Positions 1 to 8,841 of a stretch of 64,000 nucleotides of DNA are shown here, one piece after another. The stretch lies in contig JAFPWO010000002.1 in the NCBI GenBank assembly GCA_017394885.1, forward strand, positions 47,111 through 111,110. Direction: 5' to 3'. The stretch's first letter is position 1, and each line of letters begins with the position of its first letter. The stretch comes from Lachnospiraceae bacterium. Lineage in GTDB: Bacteria > Bacillota > Clostridia > Lachnospirales > Lachnospiraceae. The notes under the pieces were generated by a model. That model made no database searches and had not been told where the DNA came from. It saw only the letters and a program-made list of their open reading frames with translations. Both the position numbers and the translations under genes were made by a program.

Positions 1-794
1 TTGATATAGGATTTCTGAACCGCCCAGGTCCCGTTCAGCAGCACCGGCTTCAGTTCAATATCTTCCTGTCCAGTCATCATTTTAAAGAACCCGCGTCCGC
101 CGCCCAGCGGATCCGCATGTCCCTTAAACCCTGCTTTGGCCAGCTGCAGCGCCGTCAGTGCCAGCAACGCGGACTTGGCTACATTGTAAGGCTTGAGCTC
201 GGAGCCGTCATCCAGCACCTTGAGCATCCCGGAGGATGCCACACAGGCCGCCGCGAAGGTCTGGAACCGCTCTTCTTCCGAAAAGTCCAGCATATAGGCC
301 GCTGCCAGCGATGCCCCGATCACCCCGCACGTCCCGGTGGCATGGTAGCCCATCAGTTTATGGGCCGGCTGGATCGAAACCGCCAGCGTATAGGAGGCTT
401 CATAGCCCAGCACGGCAGCCTGCAGCATTTTTTCCAGTCCGATATCATAGCGCTGTGCCAGCGGCAGCAGCACAGAAAAGATCGGCGATCCCAGATGGAT
501 GATCCCCGAATTGGTGCCATCATCGTAGTCCAGCGCGTGCCCGTTCAGCCCGTTCAGGAACACGGCCTCTTTCATGACCAGCTTCCGGTTCATGCCGATG
601 GCGGTAAAAGCACCTTCCTCCGGCTGCGCGAAGGCCTGGTATTTTTCCAGCTTGTCGGCCTGGAAGGCGGCGCCGGCCGCGGTAACCGCCAGATAATCAA
701 GGAGCGAGCGGCGGATACGGGCGGTAACGGCCGCAGGAAGGGGGCTGAGGGATAAGGTCTCGATTTCTTTAAGGAATGCTTGTGAGCGATTCAT
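1..794 (-). CDS. MmgE/PrpD family protein, N-terminal part
   Basis: This is the first 264 codons of a gene whose 3' end lies beyond the left edge. It begins at ATG 794. The protein opens MNRSQAFLKEIETLSLSPLP and continues with the family's typical glycine/alanine-rich helices, including NGLNGHALDYDDG and GYHATGTCGVIGAS, which resemble the MmgE/PrpD (2-methylcitrate dehydratase, iminodisuccinate epimerase, cis-aconitate decarboxylase) fold. Members of that family dehydrate, epimerise or decarboxylate small polycarboxylates in the cytosol, so the exact substrate cannot be named. The gene is the first of its unit: it has its own promoter-like sequence and palindromes at 839-873 and lies downstream of the exopolysaccharide operon on the same strand. 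Family assignment is fairly secure, function is open. Confidence 0.85.
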   Translation of the reverse strand, partial: MNRSQAFLKEIETLSLSPLPAAVTARIRRSLLDYLAVTAAGAAFQADKLEKYQAFAQPEEGAFTAIGMNRKLVMKEAVFLNGLNGHALDYDDGTNSGIIHLGSPIFSVLLPLAQRYDIGLEKMLQAAVLGYEASYTLAVSIQPAHKLMGYHATGTCGVIGASLAAAYMLDFSEEERFQTFAAACVASSGMLKVLDDGSELKPYNVAKSALLALTALQLAKAGFKGHADPLGGGRGFFKMMTGQEDIELKPVLLNGTWAVQKSYI

Positions 795-838
795 GTGTTT
801 TCTCTCTTTCAAAAGTCAAAATTCCGCATAACTATAGG

Positions 839-873
839 ATTAATACTTGCGGTTATATAACGTATTAATTATA
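839..873 (-). promoter_or_regulatory. Promoter -10 with nested palindromes upstream of the MmgE/PrpD gene
   Basis: On the minus strand a consensus TATAAT lies at 873-868, with a weak TTGCAT-like -35 at 895-890. Just downstream are 8-base arms ATTAATAC (839-846) and GTATTAAT (862-869), which form a perfect inverted repeat, and inside it the 10-base palindrome GTTATATAAC (852-861). The position, overlapping the -10 and transcription start, suits a repressor operator. The regulator is not identifiable here. Confidence 0.5.
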
Positions 874-932
874 CCTTTTATGTGCAAAAATGCAAGTTCT
901 TTTTCCTTGATGTCACAATGTTTATGTTAAAT

Positions 933-2483
933 TTATGCTTTGATTCCAATTTTCTTTTTCATCATTCCCATAACACGCTTTGCAATATTCATCGCATCAT
1001 GGTATTCCGGCAGTTTTCTGTAGCACAGGAAAAAGATACCATTTGAAAGAACAAGACAAGCCACCAATCTCATAAATAAGCCAGCGATTCCTCCCAGTGA
1101 GATCTGCTTTACAATCAAATATGTCGGAACACATCCGAAAGCGGTAATCAGCAAATAAATTCCATGCTTTTTAAAATAAACCCCGATCTTACCGTTCTTA
1201 AAATAATAGTCATAAACAATAGTGCTGCTGTAAAAGAAATCAATCGTCACAAGAGAAATAATCGTTGAACAGACGACTCCGAACATTCCCCAGACCTGCA
1301 CCAGTATATAATTGCCAACAACATTGATCAGTGCTTCCGCCACCGTCCAATATCTCTTTGTCCAAAAAAGGCCTGCCGCCTGATGATAAAGAAAACGAAT
1401 ACTCCCCATTGACAAAATATAGAAATATACACAGAACATGATCATGGTAGGTTCGTCCAGCATCAGCTTTTGACCAACCCATAAACGAACAAATGGCTGA
1501 TATAGGCAGAGCATACAGGCAGTACATACGCCAGAAAGCCATGCATATAAATACATAAAGACCAACATGTCCTCATGGTTCTTTTCCGGAGTATTCAACG
1601 CAATTTTATTACCGATCCCTCCCAGCATGCTCTCCCGGATAATAAGCTGGATACTGGTGACACCGGCAAAAATATAATAATAATTTCCATATATTGTTGT
1701 TGCGTTTATTCCGATAAATGATGAGACAAAAATCGTATCCAGCGAGTTTCTGGTGGTACTGCAGACCCTAAATAAGACCATTCCGTATGAATTTTTAAGA
1801 ACATCTTTTTTCTCAGACCTTAATAATGTTCCGCGACACTTATACTGCGGGAACTTTTTAGCCACATAACGGGCAATCACAAGATTATGTGTTACAGTAT
1901 AGACAAGTTCAAAGGTCACAAAGACATAATAGGCATGAAATACGACAAGGATAATGATCTGCAGCACATATACAATCATATGGATCGTCGTGCTGATTAT
2001 ACTTACGACATCGATTCTCTGATATGCATTCAGTATCAGATTCTTATAGGAAAACAGGAAATAACTAGCCGCAGAGTCCAACAGATATATCCCATATAGT
2101 ATTTGCAAATTAATATCTGCAGGATAAGATCCTTTTATCAGGTGATCCAGAAAGGGCATTAATGCAGTTCCTACCACGAGAACAATCACGCCAAAAGAAT
2201 AATAGATTTTACGATAAAATGAGAGAAGCGCGCACACTTTATCTGTATCGTCGTCTGCTATCGGCTTATAGAGACTGTATACGGCGGTGGTATGAAAACC
2301 AAGTTCGGCAATGTTCAGCACCCGAAGGATCGAAGTAAACAGTGAGTTAAGGCCTGCATAATCCTTCCCGATCTGGTAGATCAGGATTGTGCGCAGAATA
2401 AAAGGCATTACAATTATGATGATTTTATTTATAACACCGAAGAAGATACCTCTAATCGTGTTTTTAGTAGATGCTACTCGCAT
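933..2483 (-). CDS. Wzx-like polysaccharide flippase
   Basis: This 516-residue integral membrane protein has about twelve to fourteen hydrophobic segments spread over its whole length, starting with a basic, then hydrophobic N-terminus (MRVASTKNTIRGIFFG). Length and pattern fit the polysaccharide transporter/MATE-like flippases (MOP superfamily) that carry undecaprenyl-linked repeat units across the cytoplasmic membrane. It is the last gene of the exopolysaccharide operon and follows the EpsG-like polymerase gene by 21 bases; a flippase and polymerase side by side is the usual Wzx/Wzy arrangement. The gene is AT-rich compared with the operon's first genes. Transport specificity cannot be inferred. 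Confidence 0.85.
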   Translation of the reverse strand: MRVASTKNTIRGIFFGVINKIIIIVMPFILRTILIYQIGKDYAGLNSLFTSILRVLNIAELGFHTTAVYSLYKPIADDDTDKVCALLSFYRKIYYSFGVIVLVVGTALMPFLDHLIKGSYPADINLQILYGIYLLDSAASYFLFSYKNLILNAYQRIDVVSIISTTIHMIVYVLQIIILVVFHAYYVFVTFELVYTVTHNLVIARYVAKKFPQYKCRGTLLRSEKKDVLKNSYGMVLFRVCSTTRNSLDTIFVSSFIGINATTIYGNYYYIFAGVTSIQLIIRESMLGGIGNKIALNTPEKNHEDMLVFMYLYAWLSGVCTACMLCLYQPFVRLWVGQKLMLDEPTMIMFCVYFYILSMGSIRFLYHQAAGLFWTKRYWTVAEALINVVGNYILVQVWGMFGVVCSTIISLVTIDFFYSSTIVYDYYFKNGKIGVYFKKHGIYLLITAFGCVPTYLIVKQISLGGIAGLFMRLVACLVLSNGIFFLCYRKLPEYHDAMNIAKRVMGMMKKKIGIKA

Positions 2484-2504
2484 AAAAAACCTCTATAAAC
2501 AGTA

Positions 2505-3722
2505 TTACAGCATGAGATAAGTGGCAATCTGAAATCTGTTGTTGTCCAGCATCAGTACCGCATAAATAGCATGCCAGATGATCATCAGCCCCCAAAAAAG
2601 CCATTGATTTCTCTTTAATATAACATCGTTTGTCCTGTTTGTTTCAGAGTCATGGTTTTCTACTAATGAAGGGACCAAAACCAGCAGGAACTGAAATTGA
2701 TATTTGGCGAATCTGTTAGCCAGCCAAAGAGTTCTCGAAACGCCCACAATACTTAAAGGGAGTCCCAACATGATGATGGACATCACATTGTCCAGAGGAA
2801 CACTACTTAAATGTCCTGTTTCCGGGATCAACTCGGACTTTTTATTCTCCTTTTTCCAAATCGAAAGGAACAGTATCCCAACAATAAATACTGTTTCTAT
2901 CAGTGCCCCATACATGATGTATTTTCGGCTGATACCGTCCAGTGTTGTTGCATTTAAATAACCTACATATTTTGAAAAAAAGCTGATCTTGGAAGCAATT
3001 CGAAGGAACAGCCCAGTACTAAATTTTAAGATTAATCCCAAAACAACCATTAAGATCACGTTACGATAACTTGGCTTCAGTATTTTTTTCGCGATTCCTG
3101 ATTTTACAAACAGCAAGATAAGTATCGCAACAATCGCTGTAGTGTGAAAAGATTCCGCCAGTATAGCGAGCAAAACAAACCTGACATATTTTTTCTGATT
3201 CAAGGCTTCAAAACAAAAAAGGACAAGCATCATAGAGATGGCCTGCTGAATAACATTCAACGATAAGCCCCAAAAACCGAAAAGCAAAAAGGTAGCAATC
3301 GCGGCTCTTGCATTTACAGTATACTTTCTACAGAAATGGACAATTGGAATGTACAGAACAATTGCAACAATCCAGAAAATTGCATATGGACTCTCAAACA
3401 GCCTTCCCGCAACGATTGACAGGGCTTTATAACCCACTTCAAAAGAATACTTTGTGATTACATCCCACGACAAAAGCGCGCGAAGACTGCCAAACTTTCT
3501 ATACCAAACATCGGCAGATTCCAGATATCTGAAATAATCCGACCCTACACCATATCTGAAACCAGCCAATACAACTAGCAATACAGAAATAATGACATCC
3601 CCAAAATGCGGCTTGTTTCCTTTTTTATAAATAAAACTATAAAAAATTATGATTGCACAGCAAATAGCTGTAGATGCTAATGAGTAAATTAACATCATTT
3701 CTGCTTTTTGAAGATAGCTCAT
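2505..3722 (-). CDS. EpsG-family polysaccharide polymerase
   Basis: The 405-residue product is a polytopic membrane protein with roughly ten hydrophobic helices. Motifs such as GFRYGVGSDYFRY near residue 55 are typical of the EpsG family, Wzy-like proteins that polymerise lipid-linked repeat units at the outer face of the membrane. It lies between the glycosyltransferase and flippase genes of the cassette. The start at 3722 is supported by an AAAGGATG sequence about seven bases upstream. Base composition is strongly AT-rich (line 3061-3120 is 20 of 60 G+C). The family is clear, the linkage formed is unknown. Confidence 0.85.
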   Translation of the reverse strand: MSYLQKAEMMLIYSLASTAICCAIIIFYSFIYKKGNKPHFGDVIISVLLVVLAGFRYGVGSDYFRYLESADVWYRKFGSLRALLSWDVITKYSFEVGYKALSIVAGRLFESPYAIFWIVAIVLYIPIVHFCRKYTVNARAAIATFLLFGFWGLSLNVIQQAISMMLVLFCFEALNQKKYVRFVLLAILAESFHTTAIVAILILLFVKSGIAKKILKPSYRNVILMVVLGLILKFSTGLFLRIASKISFFSKYVGYLNATTLDGISRKYIMYGALIETVFIVGILFLSIWKKENKKSELIPETGHLSSVPLDNVMSIIMLGLPLSIVGVSRTLWLANRFAKYQFQFLLVLVPSLVENHDSETNRTNDVILKRNQWLFWGLMIIWHAIYAVLMLDNNRFQIATYLML

Positions 3723-3761
3723 ATATATTCATCCTTTGAAGAACAAACAAACTGAAACAAT

Positions 3762-4919
3762 CTAGTTTTTCATGTATATTCTTTCCAATAATCTGGCGGC
3801 TTCTTTTATATCATATCCGTTCTCAGCAATGATTGAAGACATATCATATCTTCTGCGTTCTTTATCAAGCTTATTATCAATTTCTTCTGCCCAGGCAGCT
3901 TCACCGGCGCTGAGAGGTATGAAATGAATCAGATCAGAAATGTCACTTCCATGAGAAACCTCGTCGGGAATAAAGACATCTAAACATGCCGCCTGTGCTT
4001 CAATTGCGACGATACCAAGTCCTTCAAAAAAGGAGGTCAGCACAAAACCATCAAACGCCTGCAGCAACTCATTTACATCATTTCTTTGTCCAAAGAAACG
4101 TACTTTATCCGATAATCCCATCTGATTGACCAATGATTCTATTTTCTGCTTTTCTTCTCCTTCTCCAATCAGCCATAAAACGGAATCACCATTTATCAGT
4201 TGGTACTGTTTAAAAACACGAATCAAAAATGGATGATTCTTCTGTTTAGAGAACCTGCCTACACACCCTAAAACAGTAGTAGAATTCTCGACAAGATATT
4301 CTCTCCTGATTTTGTTTCGCAGATTCGGATTAAACAAAAATTTCTCGGTTTGAATTGCATTCGGTATTATTTTAAACTGTTCTAACGATATCCCACGGCG
4401 CCCAAACAAATAATCTCCGGCTTCTTTGGAACACGCGAACAAAAGTGTGCTTTTTTTTATAATTATCTTTCTAAGAAGATTATTGATGTGTGAAACAAAG
4501 AACTGCTTGGTCTTACTGCGAACTCTTGTGTCGATTGGATTAGTGTTATGTGAATGAGATATTATGGTGCGGGTTTTCGCTCTTGAGGCAGCAATTACCC
4601 CGCATGCTGTAATTAAAATGGAGCCGGTATTGATGTGAACAATATCGTAATTGCCACGTTCTATTTCTTTCTGAATTGATGAAATAAGCCTAAGAGAGTC
4701 TTTCAACTTACCTGTAAGTCGGCTTTTTAATTCAATGAATTCTGATCCAATTAAAAACGGCTCATTCATCTTTGAAGTCATTGTATTTTCCCTGCAAAAG
4801 AGAAAATCAAACTGAACCTTTTCTCTGTCCATATGGGAATAATATGACAGAAGGAAATCGGATACTCCGTTATACTCTTTTGCCCCGGCAAGAATTTGTA
4901 ATACTTTTTTCTTTCCCAT
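3762..4919 (-). CDS. Glycosyltransferase family 4 protein
   Basis: The 385-residue GT-B glycosyltransferase has an N-terminal acceptor domain with the GAKEYNGVSDFL loop and a C-terminal nucleotide-sugar domain with GCVGRFSKQKNH and the family's EGLGIVAIE signature, whose two glutamates are seven residues apart. It should add a sugar to the growing lipid-linked repeat unit at the inner membrane face. The frame is open for six more codons to a GTG at 4937, but GGAGGAG lies directly before ATG 4919, so I chose 4919. It is the only clear GT4 enzyme in the cassette, so the repeat unit may be short or other transferases may be encoded elsewhere. Confidence 0.85.
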   Translation of the reverse strand: MGKKKVLQILAGAKEYNGVSDFLLSYYSHMDREKVQFDFLFCRENTMTSKMNEPFLIGSEFIELKSRLTGKLKDSLRLISSIQKEIERGNYDIVHINTGSILITACGVIAASRAKTRTIISHSHNTNPIDTRVRSKTKQFFVSHINNLLRKIIIKKSTLLFACSKEAGDYLFGRRGISLEQFKIIPNAIQTEKFLFNPNLRNKIRREYLVENSTTVLGCVGRFSKQKNHPFLIRVFKQYQLINGDSVLWLIGEGEEKQKIESLVNQMGLSDKVRFFGQRNDVNELLQAFDGFVLTSFFEGLGIVAIEAQAACLDVFIPDEVSHGSDISDLIHFIPLSAGEAAWAEEIDNKLDKERRRYDMSSIIAENGYDIKEAARLLERIYMKN

Positions 4920-5041
4920 AAAGCCGCACTCCTCCACACTTACATCTTATTTGTTCTTACAAACAATTCTAACATCTTATCCTTTGTGATTTATACACCA
5001 GCCTGTTTCATGTGTTTATGATGCTGTAGTTTTAACTATTT

Positions 5042-6274
5042 TTATAATGGTTCAATATCCGTTAAAAAATCATGCCGCATAATATCTTTCCCGTCAGAAT
5101 CTATAATTCTAATCCTGCTTGCCGCCTTATTATGCTTTGAAACCAATTCATCAAAAGAATCTGCCTTAATAGTAATACTCGCAATCCTATCACTGCTCGT
5201 TACTGCATTGTTTACTTCCGCCCCTTGCCATTTGAACAGCCAGTAATCTGTGAGAACGCCTTCCTTTTTTAGTTCTTCGAACCCTTCCAGATGATCAAAG
5301 ACTCCCGGATAAGCATATAAGAATTCATTAGTTATATGTTTCTTTTCATAATGAAGAGGTTCAGCCGACACAGTCTTTCCTAACGTCAAATCAATCACTG
5401 CGTCAATTGAATCGAACCCACTCGCCAGTTTGATTAATAAATACTTCGCTCCACCTCCAGTTCTAGCACTGAACTCCAGAACAGATTCTTTATGATCATC
5501 CGTCAGGAGCTGTATCAGCATCGGAGTATTTTTCAATTGAAACGCATCCGCGATTTTTTGTCCAATCATACGTATTCTTTCAACCGTTGCAGACGATATC
5601 GCTGCGGGATATCTGGTTCTGAACGCCAGAAATCGATCTTTATAGTCTACTTTTTCCGTATTTGACGCAGTAATGAGAACGGCTTTTCCATCGACCACTT
5701 CAAAATCAACAGTAATTTCGTCTCCTTCTACGTATTCTTCGACAATGACCACCCCGGATCTGCTGATATGAGAAGCTTCTTCAAAAAATCGTTTTAACTC
5801 TTCCTCATTCATGCACTTTCGTACGCCCTTTGAACTATATGCGTCAACCGGCTTCACCACCAGAGGGAACCGCATTTCAGAGATTTTATTCATGTCTAAT
5901 ATCGACATAAAAGCATGCTGTGAGGAAGGAACTCCATACTTCTGAAAAATATCTTTCATGTATCCTTTGTCAGAAACTTTACAGGCAGTATCATAAGTAA
6001 TATAACAAGGGAGCCCCAGATCTTCTGACACTTTGGATACAGTCAGCAACACCTGATCGGCACATACGGCAATCAGAAAATCTACCTGTTTTGCGATCGC
6101 AACTGCTTTTACAGCCTCAATATTCAGAATATCAACCTTAACAAAATCATCCGCAAAGGGTCTTGCGACAGCATTTACATTGTTATCCGCAAGGATAGTA
6201 TATATCCCTCTGGCCTTCAGTTTTCCAATTAAAACGATCTGCGGGCAGCTGCCTGCAACAACAAGAGCTTTCAT
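5042..6274 (-). CDS. ATP-grasp ligase in the exopolysaccharide cassette
   Basis: This 410-residue protein has the pre-ATP-grasp Rossmann domain (about 1-95), the ATP-binding lysine in PLVVKPVDAYSSKGV, the second strand VIVEEYVEGDEITVDF, and a metal-binding C-terminal motif VLEFSARTGG. ATP-grasp enzymes activate a carboxylate as acyl phosphate and join it to an amine or thiol, so it may attach an amino or organic acid to the polysaccharide or its precursor. ATG 6274 has an AGG-type ribosome site about ten bases upstream; a GTG four codons earlier is the alternative start. A second, distinct ATP-grasp gene lies at 6958-8118. The substrate is unknown. Confidence 0.85.
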   Translation of the reverse strand: MKALVVAGSCPQIVLIGKLKARGIYTILADNNVNAVARPFADDFVKVDILNIEAVKAVAIAKQVDFLIAVCADQVLLTVSKVSEDLGLPCYITYDTACKVSDKGYMKDIFQKYGVPSSQHAFMSILDMNKISEMRFPLVVKPVDAYSSKGVRKCMNEEELKRFFEEASHISRSGVVIVEEYVEGDEITVDFEVVDGKAVLITASNTEKVDYKDRFLAFRTRYPAAISSATVERIRMIGQKIADAFQLKNTPMLIQLLTDDHKESVLEFSARTGGGAKYLLIKLASGFDSIDAVIDLTLGKTVSAEPLHYEKKHITNEFLYAYPGVFDHLEGFEELKKEGVLTDYWLFKWQGAEVNNAVTSSDRIASITIKADSFDELVSKHNKAASRIRIIDSDGKDIMRHDFLTDIEPL

Positions 6275-6303
6275 AAATATAGACACCTGTTTCTTTCTAT
6301 TGA

Positions 6304-6900
6304 TTATAGATTATCCTGTTCCGTCTTCTGATTTCGACTGTCACAAAAGTTCTTATACATTTTCTGCGCCAAACTATCACTGACCTCTCCCGGGGTTGCT
6401 TTGCCATAGCTTTCGACAAAGAACTGCGAGTAATTCCTTGCTTTTTCAACATACTCTTCAAAAGTACATATAAAGCGTGCCGGAACTCCTGCATAAACCG
6501 AATTGTCCGGAATATCTTTGTTGACAAGACTGTCTGACCCAACAATTACATTTGATCCGATTCGGGTATCATATAAAATTCTTGTTCCCGAACCGATAAA
6601 CACATTATCCATTATCTCGATAACACCGATTTTCTCAACAAACTTATCTTCATCCGGATATTTGCTGTTTAACATCTTATGTATAATATCATGTGTAACA
6701 AAGCCGACATTGGCAGCAATCCTTACATTATCGTGAAGAAAAACCAAATTAGAATACAGAGGAAGCTTCCGCTTACCTATTGTACATTGTTTTCCGACCG
6801 ATCCATATAAATGATGCTTTCTAATATAATCTGCCCGTTTCCTTGCTGACGGTATTAGCGATAATATAGCTGAATACAATACTCTCTTATGTTTATTCAT
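6304..6900 (-). CDS. Left-handed beta-helix acyltransferase
   Basis: The 198-residue product contains hexapeptide-repeat stretches (VIEIMDNVFIGSGTRILY, IGSNVIVGSDSLVNKDI) and ends them with NSVYAGVPARFI, the usual closing motif of CysE/LacA/NodL-type acetyltransferases. A histidine at FVTHDI is a plausible catalytic residue. It probably transfers an acetyl or similar acyl group to a sugar of the repeat unit. A good Shine-Dalgarno (GGAGAG) precedes ATG 6900. It lies between the two ATP-grasp genes, which suggests the three act on the same decoration, though this is inference. Confidence 0.85.
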   Translation of the reverse strand: MNKHKRVLYSAILSLIPSARKRADYIRKHHLYGSVGKQCTIGKRKLPLYSNLVFLHDNVRIAANVGFVTHDIIHKMLNSKYPDEDKFVEKIGVIEIMDNVFIGSGTRILYDTRIGSNVIVGSDSLVNKDIPDNSVYAGVPARFICTFEEYVEKARNYSQFFVESYGKATPGEVSDSLAQKMYKNFCDSRNQKTEQDNL

Positions 6901-6957
6901 TGCTTTATCTCTCCTGAATCTGCTGCAATTATAATGTATATACCTGCCAACGAGCCT

Positions 6958-8118
6958 TTAATGCTTTTTTCTTCTCATAATAGATTTATATCGGAACACC
7001 CTTTGAAACAGATGTCCCCAAAACGGTTTCGGATCATCTTTGCTGTAGATAACTTCTTTTGTGTTTTTCCAACTAAACCAGGACGGTTTTGCTCTGAAAC
7101 GATCCCTTGATTTAAAAAACCAGGCAAGATCTGTATCAAAGTGCCGTATATACAGCCCAAATTTAGTATTTTCCGGGTATTGTATAACCGGCTCATCATA
7201 GATCATCTCCAACATTTGCCTGGAAATATTGAAGCCACACATATACGCCATTTTAATACTGGCGGGAATTCGTCCGTTGATTTCCAACAACTTTGGTCCA
7301 CCGGTATATTTATCCACCATAAAAGCGACCTGTGCAAAGCCCTTCCAGCCCAGATCATGGAGAAGTTTTCCGGCATACTTTATAACATCATGCGCATCCA
7401 CTGTCTCACTGAGAACTCCGGCTCCGGCATCAATAGGGAACCAACGAAGCGCATTAACCGCATAAGCAGTACAGATGTTTCCATTCTGATCCAGAAATAA
7501 ATTTGCACTGATCCGATTCTCAAAGGTTACGAATTCCTGCACCACATAATCATCCACGTTAAAAGAAGAATCCGCCAAACGTGATCTGAATTCATCTTCC
7601 GTTTCGAACTTATGAAAGCCAATTGACCCCAGTCCCTGACGTGGCTTAATAATAATCGGGAAACGACAGTGCAAAAGAAAATCAGCAATATTCTGATCAC
7701 TGCGGCGGGTATATGAGCACGGCACCCCTGAGCGCATTGCCTGATCAAAAGTTGTTTGCTTATTGAAAGCTCTGATGTATACTTCCCGTGGTGCACAGGC
7801 CAGTTTTACATACTTTTTCAATTCTTCTTCATGGTCTGTAACAAAATTGGTCCCCAATTCTCCAACCGGCATAACAACATCAAAATCTCCGGTTTTGACT
7901 AGGGAAAGAAGCTCTTGATATGCCTTTTCATCCCGCACAATAACTTTGTCATTCAGTATTTTTCTGTCAGGCTTATTGGAAAGATAACACGTATCCAGTT
8001 TTGTTGCGCAAAGTACCGTGACATGGCATCCGATTTCTTTTAATCCGCGCAACATTGCCAATGTCTGCTTTCCCGACCCATCCAGGAGCAGAACACGAAT
8101 TCTAGTAAAATCCATCAT
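6958..8118 (-). CDS. Second ATP-grasp ligase of the cassette
   Basis: This 386-residue ATP-grasp protein shows the pre-ATP-grasp domain, the ATP lysine in FPIIIKPRQGLGSIGF, the strand YVVQEFVTFENRISAN and the magnesium-binding KLLEINGRIPAS. It resembles the carbamoyl-phosphate-synthase-like ATP-grasp proteins often found in polysaccharide loci and carries an N-terminal LLLDGSGKQTLAMLRGL segment. It differs clearly in sequence from the neighbouring ATP-grasp protein, so the pair is not a recent duplication. ATG 8118 follows a GAGGGG ribosome site; ATG 8115 is equally possible. Function: ATP-dependent ligation of an unknown acid. Confidence 0.85.
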   Translation of the reverse strand: MMDFTRIRVLLLDGSGKQTLAMLRGLKEIGCHVTVLCATKLDTCYLSNKPDRKILNDKVIVRDEKAYQELLSLVKTGDFDVVMPVGELGTNFVTDHEEELKKYVKLACAPREVYIRAFNKQTTFDQAMRSGVPCSYTRRSDQNIADFLLHCRFPIIIKPRQGLGSIGFHKFETEDEFRSRLADSSFNVDDYVVQEFVTFENRISANLFLDQNGNICTAYAVNALRWFPIDAGAGVLSETVDAHDVIKYAGKLLHDLGWKGFAQVAFMVDKYTGGPKLLEINGRIPASIKMAYMCGFNISRQMLEMIYDEPVIQYPENTKFGLYIRHFDTDLAWFFKSRDRFRAKPSWFSWKNTKEVIYSKDDPKPFWGHLFQRVFRYKSIMRRKKH

Positions 8119-8127
8119 TATCCCCTC

Positions 8128-8841
8128 TCACCTGTTTATTCCGAACACTGCTCTGTCCGCTTCTCTTTCATAAGCAGTATACTGAAAATCTCGTTTTCCC
8201 AATATTGCGATCTCAAAAATCAGTTTTATCGTCCTAATAATGCAATAAATATCTAATGACACAGATTGTTTTTCTACATACATATTTGCCAGATAATCCC
8301 GGATCGGAGCAATTTTAACATCAAATTCTTCATTGTTTTTGACAATAAGTTCACCATGAGCATAATCATAAAGACTGTCAAGACAAGACAAGCCCGGTTT
8401 AACAGACAAAACACTATCATATTTGCCAATATAGTGTTTTTTTACACCGGCTTCTGTGATGGGGCGCGGGCCTATCACAGACATCTGTCCCAAAAGAATA
8501 TTAATGAGCTGAGGCAATTCATCCAGCTTGCTTTTTCGCAAAATATTACCAAAGGGAAATATTCTGTCTTTGTTGGCAATATAGCCCCCTTCCCGCTGTT
8601 CATGCTGGTTCTCTTTGTTTGGCTGGTATACATGCATTGAACGGAATTTAAACAAAACAAATGGCTTTCCTGCTTTTCCTACACGGTCCGCTCTGTATAA
8701 CACGGGGCCTTTGCTTGACAGCTTGATACCGACTGCAATCAGCAGCCATAAAGGAGATGAAATCAAAATGGCAAGGAATGAACTGCCAATATCAAACAGC
8801 CGCTTAACGACCTCATACAATAATTTTTTTACATTTTTCAT
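8128..8841 (-). CDS. Undecaprenyl-phosphate sugar phosphotransferase (PglC/WcaJ-like)
   Basis: The 237-residue protein has the bacterial sugar transferase fold: an N-terminal re-entrant hydrophobic helix (about 10-40), the VGKAGKPFVLFKFRSM segment, the catalytic Asp-Glu dyad in LDELPQL, and SVIGPRP. It would transfer sugar-1-phosphate from a UDP-sugar to undecaprenyl phosphate and so start repeat-unit synthesis. Its small size, without extra transmembrane helices, is the PglC type. Its ATG overlaps the stop codon of the PIG-L gene (ATGA), so the two are translationally coupled. With the PglF-like and PglE-like enzymes upstream, a di-N-acetylbacillosamine-type first sugar is possible. Confidence 0.9.
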   Translation of the reverse strand: MKNVKKLLYEVVKRLFDIGSSFLAILISSPLWLLIAVGIKLSSKGPVLYRADRVGKAGKPFVLFKFRSMHVYQPNKENQHEQREGGYIANKDRIFPFGNILRKSKLDELPQLINILLGQMSVIGPRPITEAGVKKHYIGKYDSVLSVKPGLSCLDSLYDYAHGELIVKNNEEFDVKIAPIRDYLANMYVEKQSVSLDIYCIIRTIKLIFEIAILGKRDFQYTAYEREADRAVFGINR

